From an uncultured Oscillospiraceae bacterium (lineage in GTDB: Bacteria; Bacillota; Clostridia; Oscillospirales; Oscillospiraceae), in NCBI GenBank assembly GCA_944387775.1, contig CALXGE010000002.1, positions 1-62,416 of the forward strand: a stretch of DNA of 62,416 nucleotides. The letters are read 5' to 3'. The notes under the pieces were generated by a model. The model made no database searches, was not told where the DNA came from, and saw nothing but the letters and a program-made list of their open reading frames with translations. Made by a program: the position numbers and the translations under genes. Each line of letters begins with the position of its first letter. Positions within the stretch are counted from its first letter, which is position 1. Shown one piece after another: positions 14,866 through 24,021 of the stretch.

Positions 14866-17265
14866 ATGTATCAAGTAGTAAAGCGGGATGGCAAGGTCAC
14901 AGATTTCCAAATCTCCAAGATCAGTGTTGCCATTACCAAGGCCTTTGAGGCTACCCATACATCCTATAACCCGGATATCATTGACCTTCTGGCACTGCGG
15001 GTAACTGCGGACTATCAGGAGAAGATCCATGACGGAAAAATCGCTGTGGAAGATATTCAGGATAGCGTGGAGAGCGTCCTGGGCAAGGCTGGGTATGACG
15101 ACGTGGCCAAGGCCTACATCCTCTACCGCCGCCAGCGGGAGAAGATCCGCAACCTCAACTCCACCATGCTGGACTACAAGGACCTGGTGGACAACTACCT
15201 CCAGATCAATGACTGGCGCGTGAAGGAGAACTCCACCGTCACCTATTCCGTAGGTGGTCTGATCCTCTCCAACTCCGGCGCTATCACCGCCAACTACTGG
15301 CTCAGCGAGATCTATGACGACGAGATCGCCAACGCCCACAAGAACGGCGACATCCATATCCACGACCTCAGCATGCTCACCGGCTACTGCGCGGGCTGGA
15401 GCCTCAAGCAGCTGATTCAGGAGGGACTGGGCGGCATCCCCGGGAAGATCACCTCTTCCCCGGCCAGCCACCTCTCCACCCTCTGCAACCAGATGGTGAA
15501 CTTCCTGGGCATCATGCAGAACGAGTGGGCAGGCGCCCAGGCATTCTCCTCCTTTGACACCTATCTGGCTCCCTTCGTCAAGGTAGACAACCTGACCCAG
15601 CGGGAAGTCAAGCAGTGCATACAGTCTTTTGTCTATGGCGTCAATACCCCCAGCCGCTGGGGTACGCAGGCACCTTTTTCCAATATCACGCTGGACTGGA
15701 CGGTGCCTAAGGACCTGGAAAACCTTCCTGCCATCGTAGGTGGCAAGGAAATGCCCTTTACCTATGGCGACTGCAAGAAAGAGATGGATATGGTGAATAA
15801 GGCCTTCATCGAGATCATGATCGAGGGCGACGCCAACGGCCGGGGCTTCCAGTACCCCATTCCCACCTACTCCATCACCCGTGATTTCGACTGGAGCGAG
15901 ACTGAGAACAACAAGCTCCTCTTCGAGATGACTGCCAAGTACGGCACCCCCTATTTCTCCAACTACATCAACAGCGATATGGAGCCCTCCGATGTCCGCT
16001 CTATGTGCTGCCGTCTGCGTCTGGATCTCCGGGAGCTGCGGAAAAAGTCCGGCGGCTTCTTCGGCTCCGGCGAGTCCACCGGCTCTGTGGGTGTGGTGAC
16101 CATCAACCTGCCCCGGATCGCCTACCTCTCCCAGTCCCCCGAGGAGTTCTATGAGCGTCTGGACCACATCATGGACGTGTCCGCCCGCAGCCTCAAGACC
16201 AAGCGTACCGTTATCACCAAGCTGCTGGAGGCGGGGCTCTATCCCTATACCAAGCGGTATCTGGGCACCTTCGACAACCACTTCTCCACCATTGGCCTTA
16301 TCGGCATGAACGAGGTGGGCCTCAACGCCAAGTGGCTGCGTCAGGATCTGACCCACCCCGAGACCCAGGCCTTTGCCAAGGATGTCCTCAACCACATGCG
16401 CGAGCGTCTGAGCGATTACCAGGAGCTCTACGGCGACCTCTACAACCTGGAGGCCACCCCTGCCGAGTCCACTACCTATCGTCTGGCCAAGCACGATGTG
16501 GCCAAGTATCCTGACATCATCACTGCTGCCAAGCCCGGCGACACCCCCTACTACACCAACAGCTCCCACCTGCCCGTGGGCTACACCGAGGATATTTTCT
16601 CTGCTCTGGCCATTCAGGACGAGCTGCAGACCCTCTATACCTCCGGTACCGTGTTCCACGCCTTCCTGGGTGAGAAGCTTCCCGATTGGAAAGCGGCTGC
16701 CACTCTGGTGCGGAAGATCGCGGAGAACTTCAAGCTGCCTTACTATACCATGTCTCCCACCTACTCCATCTGCCCGGAGCATGGTTATATCACCGGCGAG
16801 CACTTCACCTGCCCCACCTGCGGCAAGAATGCTGAGGTGTACAGCCGTATTACCGGCTACTACCGTCCGGTCCAGAACTGGAACGACGGCAAGACCCAGG
16901 AGTTCAAGGACCGCAAGCTCTACGACGTGGCCCACTCCAAGATCGAGGGCAAGCGCCTGTGTGATCGGGAGGAGATGCCTTTCCAGGAGGCTCAGGTGAG
17001 CGCTGCTTCCGTTGCTGGCGATGAGCCGGAAGCTCTTTACCTCTTCACTACCGCGACCTGTCCCAACTGCCCCATTGCCAAAGAGGCTCTGGATAAGGCC
17101 GGCGTCCTCTATGAAGCGGTGGATGTAAGCAGCAATAAGGATCTGGCCCGGCAGTACAAGGTGCTCCAGGCTCCCACACTGGTGGTCCGTCACGGTGACC
17201 AGGTGGAACGAGTCGTGAACGCCTCCAGCATCAAAGCCTACGCAGAAGCCCGGTCTGCCATTTAA
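14866..17265 (+). CDS. nrdD: Anaerobic ribonucleoside-triphosphate reductase with fused glutaredoxin-like domain
   Basis: Class III ribonucleotide reductase, 799 aa, reducing NTPs to dNTPs with a glycyl radical. An ATP-cone (about 1-92, YQVVKRDGKVTDFQISKI) precedes the barrel. A Zn ribbon (CPEHG ... CPTCG, about 635-650) is followed by the glycyl-radical loop RITGYYRPV with Gly664. Beyond the usual end, residues about 708-799 form a glutaredoxin/NrdH-like domain starting EALYLFTTATCPNCP, with redox pair Cys732-Cys735. Domain fusion suggests reduction by a dedicated thiol relay rather than by formate; that is inference. A GTTTC-ATG start with weak AGCAGG was accepted because it begins with the family N-terminus. 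Confidence 0.95.
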   Translation: MYQVVKRDGKVTDFQISKISVAITKAFEATHTSYNPDIIDLLALRVTADYQEKIHDGKIAVEDIQDSVESVLGKAGYDDVAKAYILYRRQREKIRNLNSTMLDYKDLVDNYLQINDWRVKENSTVTYSVGGLILSNSGAITANYWLSEIYDDEIANAHKNGDIHIHDLSMLTGYCAGWSLKQLIQEGLGGIPGKITSSPASHLSTLCNQMVNFLGIMQNEWAGAQAFSSFDTYLAPFVKVDNLTQREVKQCIQSFVYGVNTPSRWGTQAPFSNITLDWTVPKDLENLPAIVGGKEMPFTYGDCKKEMDMVNKAFIEIMIEGDANGRGFQYPIPTYSITRDFDWSETENNKLLFEMTAKYGTPYFSNYINSDMEPSDVRSMCCRLRLDLRELRKKSGGFFGSGESTGSVGVVTINLPRIAYLSQSPEEFYERLDHIMDVSARSLKTKRTVITKLLEAGLYPYTKRYLGTFDNHFSTIGLIGMNEVGLNAKWLRQDLTHPETQAFAKDVLNHMRERLSDYQELYGDLYNLEATPAESTTYRLAKHDVAKYPDIITAAKPGDTPYYTNSSHLPVGYTEDIFSALAIQDELQTLYTSGTVFHAFLGEKLPDWKAAATLVRKIAENFKLPYYTMSPTYSICPEHGYITGEHFTCPTCGKNAEVYSRITGYYRPVQNWNDGKTQEFKDRKLYDVAHSKIEGKRLCDREEMPFQEAQVSAASVAGDEPEALYLFTTATCPNCPIAKEALDKAGVLYEAVDVSSNKDLARQYKVLQAPTLVVRHGDQVERVVNASSIKAYAEARSAI

Positions 17266-17295
17266 TAGCCAAGCCCCTAATAACCCTCGCACTAT

Positions 17296-17344
17296 AAAAA
17301 ACAGCCTGCCGTGGAGAAAATTTTCTCTGCGGTGGGCTGTTTTG
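17296..17344 (+). terminator. Terminator after nrdD
   Basis: Long imperfect hairpin: AAAACAGCC pairs with GGCTGTTTT, with inner GGAGAAAA/TTTTCTC pairing. It ends about 20 bases before the GH3 start. Confidence 0.7.
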
Positions 17345-17362
17345 GAAAAGAGAGGAGTCGAC

Positions 17363-19738
17363 ATGCTGCGACACGAAGCGTTGATCCGCAAGCTTCCCTT
17401 AAAAGAAAAAATATGTCTGTGCACTGGTGGAGATTTCTGGCATACGCGTGCCCTTCCCAAATGGGATATTCCAGCCGTAAAGGTAGCCGATGGTCCGCAT
17501 GGTGTGCGCTGCCAGGAGGGGAAAGGGGACATGCTGGGGCTCAACGACTCTTTGCATGCCACCTGCTTTCCGACAGCTGTCACGTCCGCTGCTTCCTGGG
17601 ATCTAAAGCTGTTGGAAAGGGAAGGGCGCGCCATCGGAGAGGAAGGAGCCGCCATGGGATTGGCGGCAGTGTTAGGCCCTGGAGCCAATATCAAACGGGA
17701 TCCCCGCTGTGGGCGGAATTTCGAGTACTTCTCCGAGGACCCGTTACTCTCTGGCAAGCTGGCCGCCGCCTGGATCCGGGGAGAGCAATCCGCCGGACCG
17801 GCCTGCAGCCTGAAGCATTTTGCCGCTAATAGCCAGGAAACTTTCCGTGGCAACGGCAACAGCTTGGTAGATGAGCGCACTCTGCGGGAAATCTACCTGA
17901 GGAGCTTCGAGATCGCCGTAAAGGAGGGGAAACCTCGCACGGTGATGTGTGCCTATCCGAGGCTCAACGGCGTATTCTGCAGCGACAACCGGTGGCTGCT
18001 GACAACTGTACTGCGGGAGGAATGGGGCTTTGACGGCCTGGTCATGACCGACTGGGGTGCTCTCAACGACAGAGTGGCCGCTTTTCAGGCAGGATGCGAT
18101 CTGAATATGCCCGGCGGCAGCAAATACGGAGAAAAATCCACCCTTAAAGCAATAAAGGAAAATACCTTGTCAGAGACTGTTGTTGAACGGTCTGTGGACC
18201 GTGTGCTGGATTTTGTGTGGCATTCTCCCCAAAAGAGCAACGGAACATTTGATCACGAGACACACCATCGCCTCGCCCGAGAGATTGCAGAGGCGGGAGC
18301 GGTACTGCTCCAGAATCGGGGTGGCGTTCTTCCGTGCCATGAGGAGGACATAGTCCTCATCGGCTACATGGCTGGAGACATGCGCTACCAGGGAGCAGGC
18401 AGCAGTCACATCAACCCCACCAGACTGGTCCAGCTTACGGATGCTCTGCCGGGAGTTCCATGGGTATCATGCTGCAGCGAGGACGGCTCTGTGACAGCGG
18501 AGGGGATCGCCCAGGCAGTTCAGGCCGCACAAAAAGCTAGGGTGGCGGTGGTTGTAGCGGGGCTTCCCGCCTCCTGGGAGTCGGAGGGCTTTGACCGGGA
18601 GAACCTGACTCTTCCTGAGGGCCATAATCAGATGATCCGGGCGGTGGCAGAGGTGAATCCCAGAACGGTAGTGGTGCTACTTGGAGGCGGCGTCATGGAA
18701 CTACCCTGGCAGGACCAGGTGGCAGCTATTCTGTATATGGGCCTTCCCGGTCAGGCGGGGGGAGAAGCAGCAGCCCGGCTTTTGACTGGTAAGGCGATTC
18801 CCTCCGGAAAACTGGCGGAGACCTGGCCCCTGTCCCTCAGCGATGTGATCTGCCGGAATACCTTTGGAAAGAAGGTCGTGGAGTACCGAGAAGGCCTTTA
18901 TGTGGGGTACCGCTACTATGAGAGCGCAGGTGTGCCCGTACGGTTTCCTTTCGGCCACGGCCTCTCCTATACCACCTTTGCCTACGACTCCCTGACAGTA
19001 GCGGGGGAGAGTCCTGCCATGCGGGTTAGCGCCCGGGTAACCAACGTGGGAGATTTTCCCGGCAGTGAGGTGATGCAGCTCTACACGGTGCCTTCCCAAG
19101 GCGGACCTTACCGTCCTGTCAAGGAGCTGCGGGGTTTTGAGAAGATCTTCCTGAAACCGGGGGAGAGCCGGACAGTGACCTTCACCCTGGACGAGCATGA
19201 CTTCTCGCTTTGGCAGGAGGGATGGCGGAGGGTTCCAGGCAGATATCGTCTGCAGATCGGTGCCTCCTGCCGGGATATCCGGCTGGAGACGGAGATATTG
19301 GTGCCTGGCACGCCCCTGACGGCTCCTGGGTGGCAGCGAGGCTCCTGGTATGAGACACCGCAAGGGCGTCCTGATCGGCAAATCTGGGAGAAGCTAATGG
19401 GAGGACCTGTTCCTCAGGAGAAAACGCCGGGAAAGGGTTATTTTGACCGCAATTCCACATTACGGGAGATGCGGGAGCAATCCTGGCTGGCGTCCCTGGC
19501 TTGCCGGATTACAAAGTGGGTAGTGGCAAAGAAATACCGCGGAGATATCAGCTCGGCGGAATATAAAATGATGTACTCTTGTGCCGTTGATGCTCCCGTA
19601 CGACATGTGGTCATCAACAGCGGAGGCCTTCTGCCGGAGGGGTTGGCCGATTTCCTGGTGAAATTGGCTAATGGACGACCCTTTGCTAACCTCAGGAAAC
19701 GCTCTGCGTCCGGTAAAAAAGAGCGCGGTACAAAATAA
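17363..19738 (+). CDS. Glycoside hydrolase family 3 (beta-glucosidase-like)
   Basis: 791 aa GH3 enzyme hydrolysing terminal beta-linked sugars. The N-terminal barrel contains KVADGPHGVR, RDPRCGRNFEYFSEDP and SLKHFAAN; the nucleophile is Asp230 in VMTDWG. The GH3 C-terminal domain (about 310-560) and a fibronectin III-like domain (about 590-660, NVGDFPGSEVMQLYT) follow. About 110 extra residues after the FnIII domain have no recognised domain. There is no signal peptide, so it acts on imported oligosaccharides or glycosides. Start 17363 follows GAGAGGAG; an in-frame TTG at 17342 was rejected. It is a single-gene unit with terminators on both sides. Confidence 0.93.
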   Translation: MLRHEALIRKLPLKEKICLCTGGDFWHTRALPKWDIPAVKVADGPHGVRCQEGKGDMLGLNDSLHATCFPTAVTSAASWDLKLLEREGRAIGEEGAAMGLAAVLGPGANIKRDPRCGRNFEYFSEDPLLSGKLAAAWIRGEQSAGPACSLKHFAANSQETFRGNGNSLVDERTLREIYLRSFEIAVKEGKPRTVMCAYPRLNGVFCSDNRWLLTTVLREEWGFDGLVMTDWGALNDRVAAFQAGCDLNMPGGSKYGEKSTLKAIKENTLSETVVERSVDRVLDFVWHSPQKSNGTFDHETHHRLAREIAEAGAVLLQNRGGVLPCHEEDIVLIGYMAGDMRYQGAGSSHINPTRLVQLTDALPGVPWVSCCSEDGSVTAEGIAQAVQAAQKARVAVVVAGLPASWESEGFDRENLTLPEGHNQMIRAVAEVNPRTVVVLLGGGVMELPWQDQVAAILYMGLPGQAGGEAAARLLTGKAIPSGKLAETWPLSLSDVICRNTFGKKVVEYREGLYVGYRYYESAGVPVRFPFGHGLSYTTFAYDSLTVAGESPAMRVSARVTNVGDFPGSEVMQLYTVPSQGGPYRPVKELRGFEKIFLKPGESRTVTFTLDEHDFSLWQEGWRRVPGRYRLQIGASCRDIRLETEILVPGTPLTAPGWQRGSWYETPQGRPDRQIWEKLMGGPVPQEKTPGKGYFDRNSTLREMREQSWLASLACRITKWVVAKKYRGDISSAEYKMMYSCAVDAPVRHVVINSGGLLPEGLADFLVKLANGRPFANLRKRSASGKKERGTK

Positions 19739-19739
19739 G

Positions 19740-19776
19740 AACATGCCCCTGAGCACATTGCGCTCAGGGGCATGTT
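19740..19776. terminator. Bidirectional terminator between GH3 and serine hydrolase genes
   Basis: Perfect 15-bp stem (19740-19754 with 19762-19776) between two convergent genes; a T-rich tail follows on the plus side. Confidence 0.8.
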
Positions 19777-19787
19777 CTGATCTTATT

Positions 19788-21524
19788 TCATTGACAATTA
19801 TTCTGAGATATGGGGCGGAGGGAGATCTCCGGTGAAATCAGCTGCAGGGTCTTGTACCGCAGGTAGTCCTCCTCAGTACCGCCCAGAGCCAGAAGAAGCA
19901 GCGGCTTGTAGAGAGCAGTATCGGCAGCCCTGCGGAGCTTTTTGAACACATAGGGTACACCGGGGGTTTCCGTTTGCCGCAGCAGGAGACCCTCAGGCGT
20001 CAGAATCAGCTTGATGATGCGAATGCTGGGCGTCTCTAAAAATGCGAGTTTGATATAAAAGACAGGCCGCTCCTCCTCATCATGGGTAAAGCGCCCGGAG
20101 GCAGCCACCTGATAGACATCGCCGTTGATGTCCAACTGGGTAATTTGGGGCCGTCCCAGCCCCACCGGCAGGCGGTACGTGGCGTTTTTTTCGCGGTAGA
20201 TCAGCTCCGGCAGCTCCCCGCGAACACTGACGGCGATGGAAGTAAGGCCGGCAGTATAGTTGTTGTGGAGAGCCTGCAGAGCCACCGGCAGCAATCCCAC
20301 GGACGCGGCCTTGGGGTCATCCACCTCGAAAGAATGGTGGAGGAAGGGCTCCGCCTGGGCATCCAGGGGCAGGGAAGGATGATTGTAGGAGGAGAGCGCT
20401 GCCACAGTCTCCTGGAGCCGTTCTGTTGCCTGGGGATCCTCCGGCAGAGAATCTGGGAACTGTCCGCCAAAATAGCGGTCCACGATCTCAAAGTAGCGGC
20501 TTTCCTGGTAGTCAGTATCTGCGCCGGCGTTGGTGACCAACAGGATGCCGCTGTCCCGGAAGCCTAAGACGTTCTGGCCCAGCATACCGTTGAAGAGGAA
20601 GGCATTGGTCTTTCGGCCCACCCAGATCTGATAGCCATAGTTGAAATCGCCCAGCTCCGGCGGCGGAGTGGCATGAGCAGTAGTGGCGGCCTGGATGAAT
20701 TCCTGGGAGATCAAACGTGTGCCCTGCCACATACCGTTGTCCATTACCAGCTGTCCCAGCTTGGCAATGTCCTCCGGACGGATATAGAGGCCCCAACCGC
20801 CTTTTTCAATCCCCATGGGGCACTTCTCCCACAGCACATCGGTAATGCCCATGGGCCCGAAGAGTCGCTCCTCCAGGAAGGGCAGAAGGCCCTTACCGGT
20901 CTTCCGGCAGACGATGGCGGAGAGCATATAGGTATTAAGGCTGTTGTAGTGGAACTCCGCCCCGGGTTCCCCCTTCAGGGAGGAGTTGAGGAACGCTTTG
21001 ATCCAGTCAGTCTCCGTCAATGCCTCCGGCTCACTGAACAGAACGCCGGAGCGCATGGTGAGAAGGTCTTCCACAGACATGTTTTTAAACCGCCGACGGA
21101 CAGCGGCGGTGGCAAGGTCTTCAAATAGGTCTGCCACCTTGTCCTCCAGATGCAGGATACCGTCGTCTATCAGCAGACCAATGGCAAGGGCAGTTACGCT
21201 CTTGCAAGCAGAAAAGGTGTGCTTGGGAGCTGTGAGGACCTGGCTGTCATAGCTGGCGCCGCAGAGCACCTGTCCATGGCGCAGGATCAATACATCCTGC
21301 ATGAAGCGGTCGCCACCCCGGCCCAGCTCCTCCAGAAAGCGGCGGATGTGATCGGAGGAAATTCCCTGGGCCTCCGGAGTGGCCCTGGGAAAGGGCTGCT
21401 GCGGTTCCCGGAGGGGCAGGGGCTTTTTCTCCGCTCCAGAGGGGAGAAAGGGCTCCGTAGCATTTCGTACATCAAAAATTCTTGTCAAAAGCTGATAAGT
21501 TCGGCTTGCGGTGGAGAGGTTCAT
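19788..21524 (-). CDS. Serine hydrolase of the beta-lactamase/class C (AmpC-like) family
   Basis: 578 aa. The catalytic S-x-x-K motif is SACK (Ser105, Lys108) in HTFSACKSVTALAIG, and a Tyr-containing motif HYNSLNTYML lies about 80-90 residues later. This N-terminal domain (about 45-360) resembles penicillin-binding, D-aminopeptidase or esterase members of the family; the C-terminal 200 residues are unassigned. No signal peptide is seen, so it is probably cytoplasmic. Substrate is unknown. AAAGGAG precedes the ATG. It is divergent from the DUF3841 gene. Confidence 0.85.
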   Translation of the reverse strand: MNLSTASRTYQLLTRIFDVRNATEPFLPSGAEKKPLPLREPQQPFPRATPEAQGISSDHIRRFLEELGRGGDRFMQDVLILRHGQVLCGASYDSQVLTAPKHTFSACKSVTALAIGLLIDDGILHLEDKVADLFEDLATAAVRRRFKNMSVEDLLTMRSGVLFSEPEALTETDWIKAFLNSSLKGEPGAEFHYNSLNTYMLSAIVCRKTGKGLLPFLEERLFGPMGITDVLWEKCPMGIEKGGWGLYIRPEDIAKLGQLVMDNGMWQGTRLISQEFIQAATTAHATPPPELGDFNYGYQIWVGRKTNAFLFNGMLGQNVLGFRDSGILLVTNAGADTDYQESRYFEIVDRYFGGQFPDSLPEDPQATERLQETVAALSSYNHPSLPLDAQAEPFLHHSFEVDDPKAASVGLLPVALQALHNNYTAGLTSIAVSVRGELPELIYREKNATYRLPVGLGRPQITQLDINGDVYQVAASGRFTHDEEERPVFYIKLAFLETPSIRIIKLILTPEGLLLRQTETPGVPYVFKKLRRAADTALYKPLLLLALGGTEEDYLRYKTLQLISPEISLRPISQNNCQ

Positions 21525-21600
21525 AGGCGATACTCCTTTGGCAGCCGGGTATTTCCCGGCAGGACGCTCCGCTGGGGTGGAGCCATAAAAAGATGACCGT

Positions 21601-21630
21601 ATTGTACCACAGTCCAGGCCGTAACTTCAA
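21601..21630 (-). promoter_or_regulatory. Promoter of the serine hydrolase gene
   Basis: TTGAAG (21625-21630), 18-base spacer, TACAAT (21601-21606), leftward. Confidence 0.6.
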
Positions 21631-21661
21631 CAGTTTCTTTCTCCGCGATTTTGGACAGACG

Positions 21662-21690
21662 TTGACCTTTTCCGCAGTATCCGGTATGAT
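21662..21690 (+). promoter_or_regulatory. Promoter of the DUF3841 gene
   Basis: TTGACC (21662-21667), 17-base spacer, TATGAT (21685-21690), 34 bases before the start codon. Confidence 0.65.
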
Positions 21691-21723
21691 AAAGGTGAAA
21701 TCAGGAAGGGAGGCGGTCCTTGC

Positions 21724-22305
21724 ATGGAAACGGTAACCCTCTACACCCGGCAAAATGACAAGACACTGGCCCAGTTGGAGCGGGATGGCCGCATTGTCAA
21801 CCAGCGGCTCTATGTGCGTCTCCATTTTGGGGACTGTGCGGACTTGTTTTTGGAGAGCTATGAGTGGTTTGCCCAGGAGGCGGCCAAGCGGGTGCCCAGG
21901 CCGGACGACGGACGGCTGCCCATTTGGTGTTCCATCAGCCGGGAGAATTGTCTGAAGGCCATCGAAGGAACGGTGGTCTATGTGCTGGAGGTGCCCAAAG
22001 ACCAGGTCATTTATTTTGACGAGGCCAAGTGGGACCATGTTCTCAACCGGATCTACATTCCGGAGAGCCCAGAGGATGCTGCCGCCTACAAGGTGCATCT
22101 CAAGAAGCTGGGAGTCAGCGACGGATTCCAGTTCTTCCAGGGGCGCTACGCCGGAATGTACCCGCAGGAGGTGGAGAGGATCCGGGAGAGCTGGAAGCGG
22201 GTGTTTACCATCGACCACTGGGGAATTTTCAACGTCTGCGGCAACCTCTGGGAGATCCGGAAGGAGTGGGTACGGCGGATTGTCCGTCCGGGGGAGCCAC
22301 TGTAA
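21724..22305 (+). CDS. DUF3841 domain-containing protein
   Basis: 193 aa soluble protein matching the DUF3841 pattern: N-terminal METVTLYTRQ, middle PIWCSISRENC, and VVYVLEVPKDQVIYFDEAKWDHVLNR. Function is unknown in the family. It is a monocistronic unit with its own promoter and a strong terminator. GGAAGGGAGG precedes the ATG. Confidence 0.8.
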   Translation: METVTLYTRQNDKTLAQLERDGRIVNQRLYVRLHFGDCADLFLESYEWFAQEAAKRVPRPDDGRLPIWCSISRENCLKAIEGTVVYVLEVPKDQVIYFDEAKWDHVLNRIYIPESPEDAAAYKVHLKKLGVSDGFQFFQGRYAGMYPQEVERIRESWKRVFTIDHWGIFNVCGNLWEIRKEWVRRIVRPGEPL

Positions 22306-22317
22306 ATGCATTAATAG

Positions 22318-22355
22318 AAAAAACCAGACCGGCTATATGCCGGCCTGGTTTTTTG
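22318..22355. terminator. Bidirectional terminator, DUF3841 / aminotransferase
   Basis: Stem of about 14 bp, AACCAGACCGGC pairing with GCCGGCCTGGTT, flanked by A and T runs on the two sides, between convergent genes. Confidence 0.88.
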
Positions 22356-22377
22356 CATTGAGGTAAGGGAAATTAAG

Positions 22378-23544
22378 TTATGCCATCTTTTTCTTGATGT
22401 CCGCCAGACGGTTGAGGGCCTCGTAGAGGGTCTCATCCTTCTTGGCGAAGTGGACCCGGACGATGTCGTTAACGTTCTCGTTGAAGAAGGAGGTGCCGGG
22501 CACGCAGGCCACGCCCACCTTGTGGGCCATCTCCTCGCAGAACTGGACATCGCTCTGACCGGGTTTCATGTAGGGGCCGATGTTGGCCAGGACAAAGTAG
22601 GCACCCTGGGGATCGGTGAAGGGGATGCCGATGCTCTTCAGACCATCGGTGAAGATCTTCTTCATGTGGGCGTAGTGGGCGCCGAACTCCTCATAGTAGC
22701 TGTCGGGCATGTCCAGACCTACCACGGCGGCCTCCATCAGGGGAGAGGGCGCACCCACGGTATTGAAATCGTGGTACTGCTTGATGCGCTCCATGATGGA
22801 CTGGGGTGCAATGGCGTAGCCCAGACGCCAGCCGGTGACGGAGTAGGTCTTGGAGAGGCTGGAGCAGCTGACAGTACGCTCCCACATGCCGAGGAGGCTG
22901 TTCATGTAGGTGTGCTTGTGTCCCTCATAGACGATATGCTCGTAGACCTCGTCCATAATGGCGTAAACGTCATACTTGATGCACAGATCTGCGATCAGCT
23001 TGAGCTCATCGTAGGTGAATACCTTGCCGCTGGGGTTGGAGGGGTTGCAGATGAGAATGGCCTTGGCGCCCTGCTTGAAGGCATCCTCCAGCACGTTGGG
23101 ATCAAAGTTGAAGGCAGGGGGCACCAGGGGAACGAAGATGGGCTCACAGTCGGCCATGATGGCCTGGGCCCGGTAGTTCTCAAAGTAGGGGGAGAACATG
23201 ATAATCTTGTCCCCGGGATTGGTAAGGGCAAAGATGGTGTCCACCATGGCCTCAGTGGAACCGATGGTTACCACGATCTCGGTGTTGGGGTCCAGCTTGC
23301 GGCCCATGAAGCGGCCGCACTTGCGGGCCAGAGCCTCCCGAAAATTGGGGGCGCCCATGGTGATGGGATACTGGTGGGGGCCCTCGTAGCTCACCTCTGC
23401 CAGACGGTCCAGCATGGCCTTGGGAGGATCAAAATCGGGGAAGCCCTGGGCCAGGTTGATGGCACCGCAGTCAAGAGAAATACGGGTCATCCGGCGGATG
23501 ACGGAATCGGTGAACATCTTGTTCTTTCTGCTCATTTCCTGCAT
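22378..23544 (-). CDS. Class I/II PLP-dependent aminotransferase
   Basis: 388 aa fold-type I aminotransferase: INLAQGFPDFDPP at the N-terminus, NPSNPSGKVF, and the PLP-lysine in SSLSKTYSVTGWRLGY. The family (aspartate/aromatic/kynurenine-type) interconverts amino acids and 2-oxoacids. It is last in a unit with an ACT protein and phenylacetate-CoA ligase, close to IorAB, so aromatic amino acids and arylpyruvates are the likely substrates. GAGGTG precedes the ATG. Confidence 0.9.
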   Translation of the reverse strand: MQEMSRKNKMFTDSVIRRMTRISLDCGAINLAQGFPDFDPPKAMLDRLAEVSYEGPHQYPITMGAPNFREALARKCGRFMGRKLDPNTEIVVTIGSTEAMVDTIFALTNPGDKIIMFSPYFENYRAQAIMADCEPIFVPLVPPAFNFDPNVLEDAFKQGAKAILICNPSNPSGKVFTYDELKLIADLCIKYDVYAIMDEVYEHIVYEGHKHTYMNSLLGMWERTVSCSSLSKTYSVTGWRLGYAIAPQSIMERIKQYHDFNTVGAPSPLMEAAVVGLDMPDSYYEEFGAHYAHMKKIFTDGLKSIGIPFTDPQGAYFVLANIGPYMKPGQSDVQFCEEMAHKVGVACVPGTSFFNENVNDIVRVHFAKKDETLYEALNRLADIKKKMA

Positions 23545-23573
23545 AATATCACACCTCTTACAGAAATCATATA

Positions 23574-24005
23574 TCAGCGAATGCCCAGATTCTCACCGGA
23601 GATGGGCTCCACACCATTGTCCTTCAGCACGGCGATAAGCTTCTCTGTGTCGGCCACACGGAATACCATATGGGCAAGTCCGTCCACCTGGCCGAACACG
23701 GAATACATGTACTCCACGTCGATGTTCTCCTTGGCCAGCACATCCAGCACCTTAGCAAGGCCACCGGGTGTATCGGGTACGCTCACCGCTACCACCGGAG
23801 TCATAGACAGGATAAATCCCTGCTCCAACAAGGTTGTAGCAGCCTCCTGGGGCTTGTCGGCAATGAGGCGCAGCACACCGTAGTCGCTGGTCTCCGCAAT
23901 GTTGATGGCTCTCAGGTCAATGCCCTTTTTAGCCAGGACACCGGTAATCTCAGCCAGCTGGCCGGCCCGGTTTTCCAGAAATACAGAGATCTGATGAATG
24001 GTCAT
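23574..24005 (-). CDS. Tandem ACT-domain protein
   Basis: 143 aa made of two ACT domains (about 1-68 and 70-140), e.g. ISVFLENRAGQLAEITGVLA and VAVSVPDTPGGLAKVLDVLA. ACT pairs bind amino acids and usually regulate enzymes. Its place between phenylacetate-CoA ligase and aminotransferase genes suggests sensing an aromatic amino acid for this pathway. Start 24005 follows AAGGGAG; in-frame codons further upstream overlap paaK. Confidence 0.88.
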   Translation of the reverse strand: MTIHQISVFLENRAGQLAEITGVLAKKGIDLRAINIAETSDYGVLRLIADKPQEAATTLLEQGFILSMTPVVAVSVPDTPGGLAKVLDVLAKENIDVEYMYSVFGQVDGLAHMVFRVADTEKLIAVLKDNGVEPISGENLGIR

Positions 24006-24021
24006 GTCAAATACTCCCTTC

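Noticed and set aside
14716..17880. Very long open frame (over 1000 codons) on the minus strand across nrdD
   Set aside because: It is antisense to nrdD, which has clear domains and promoter. The frame is open because of the codon bias of the GC-rich gene, and it shows no protein family features.
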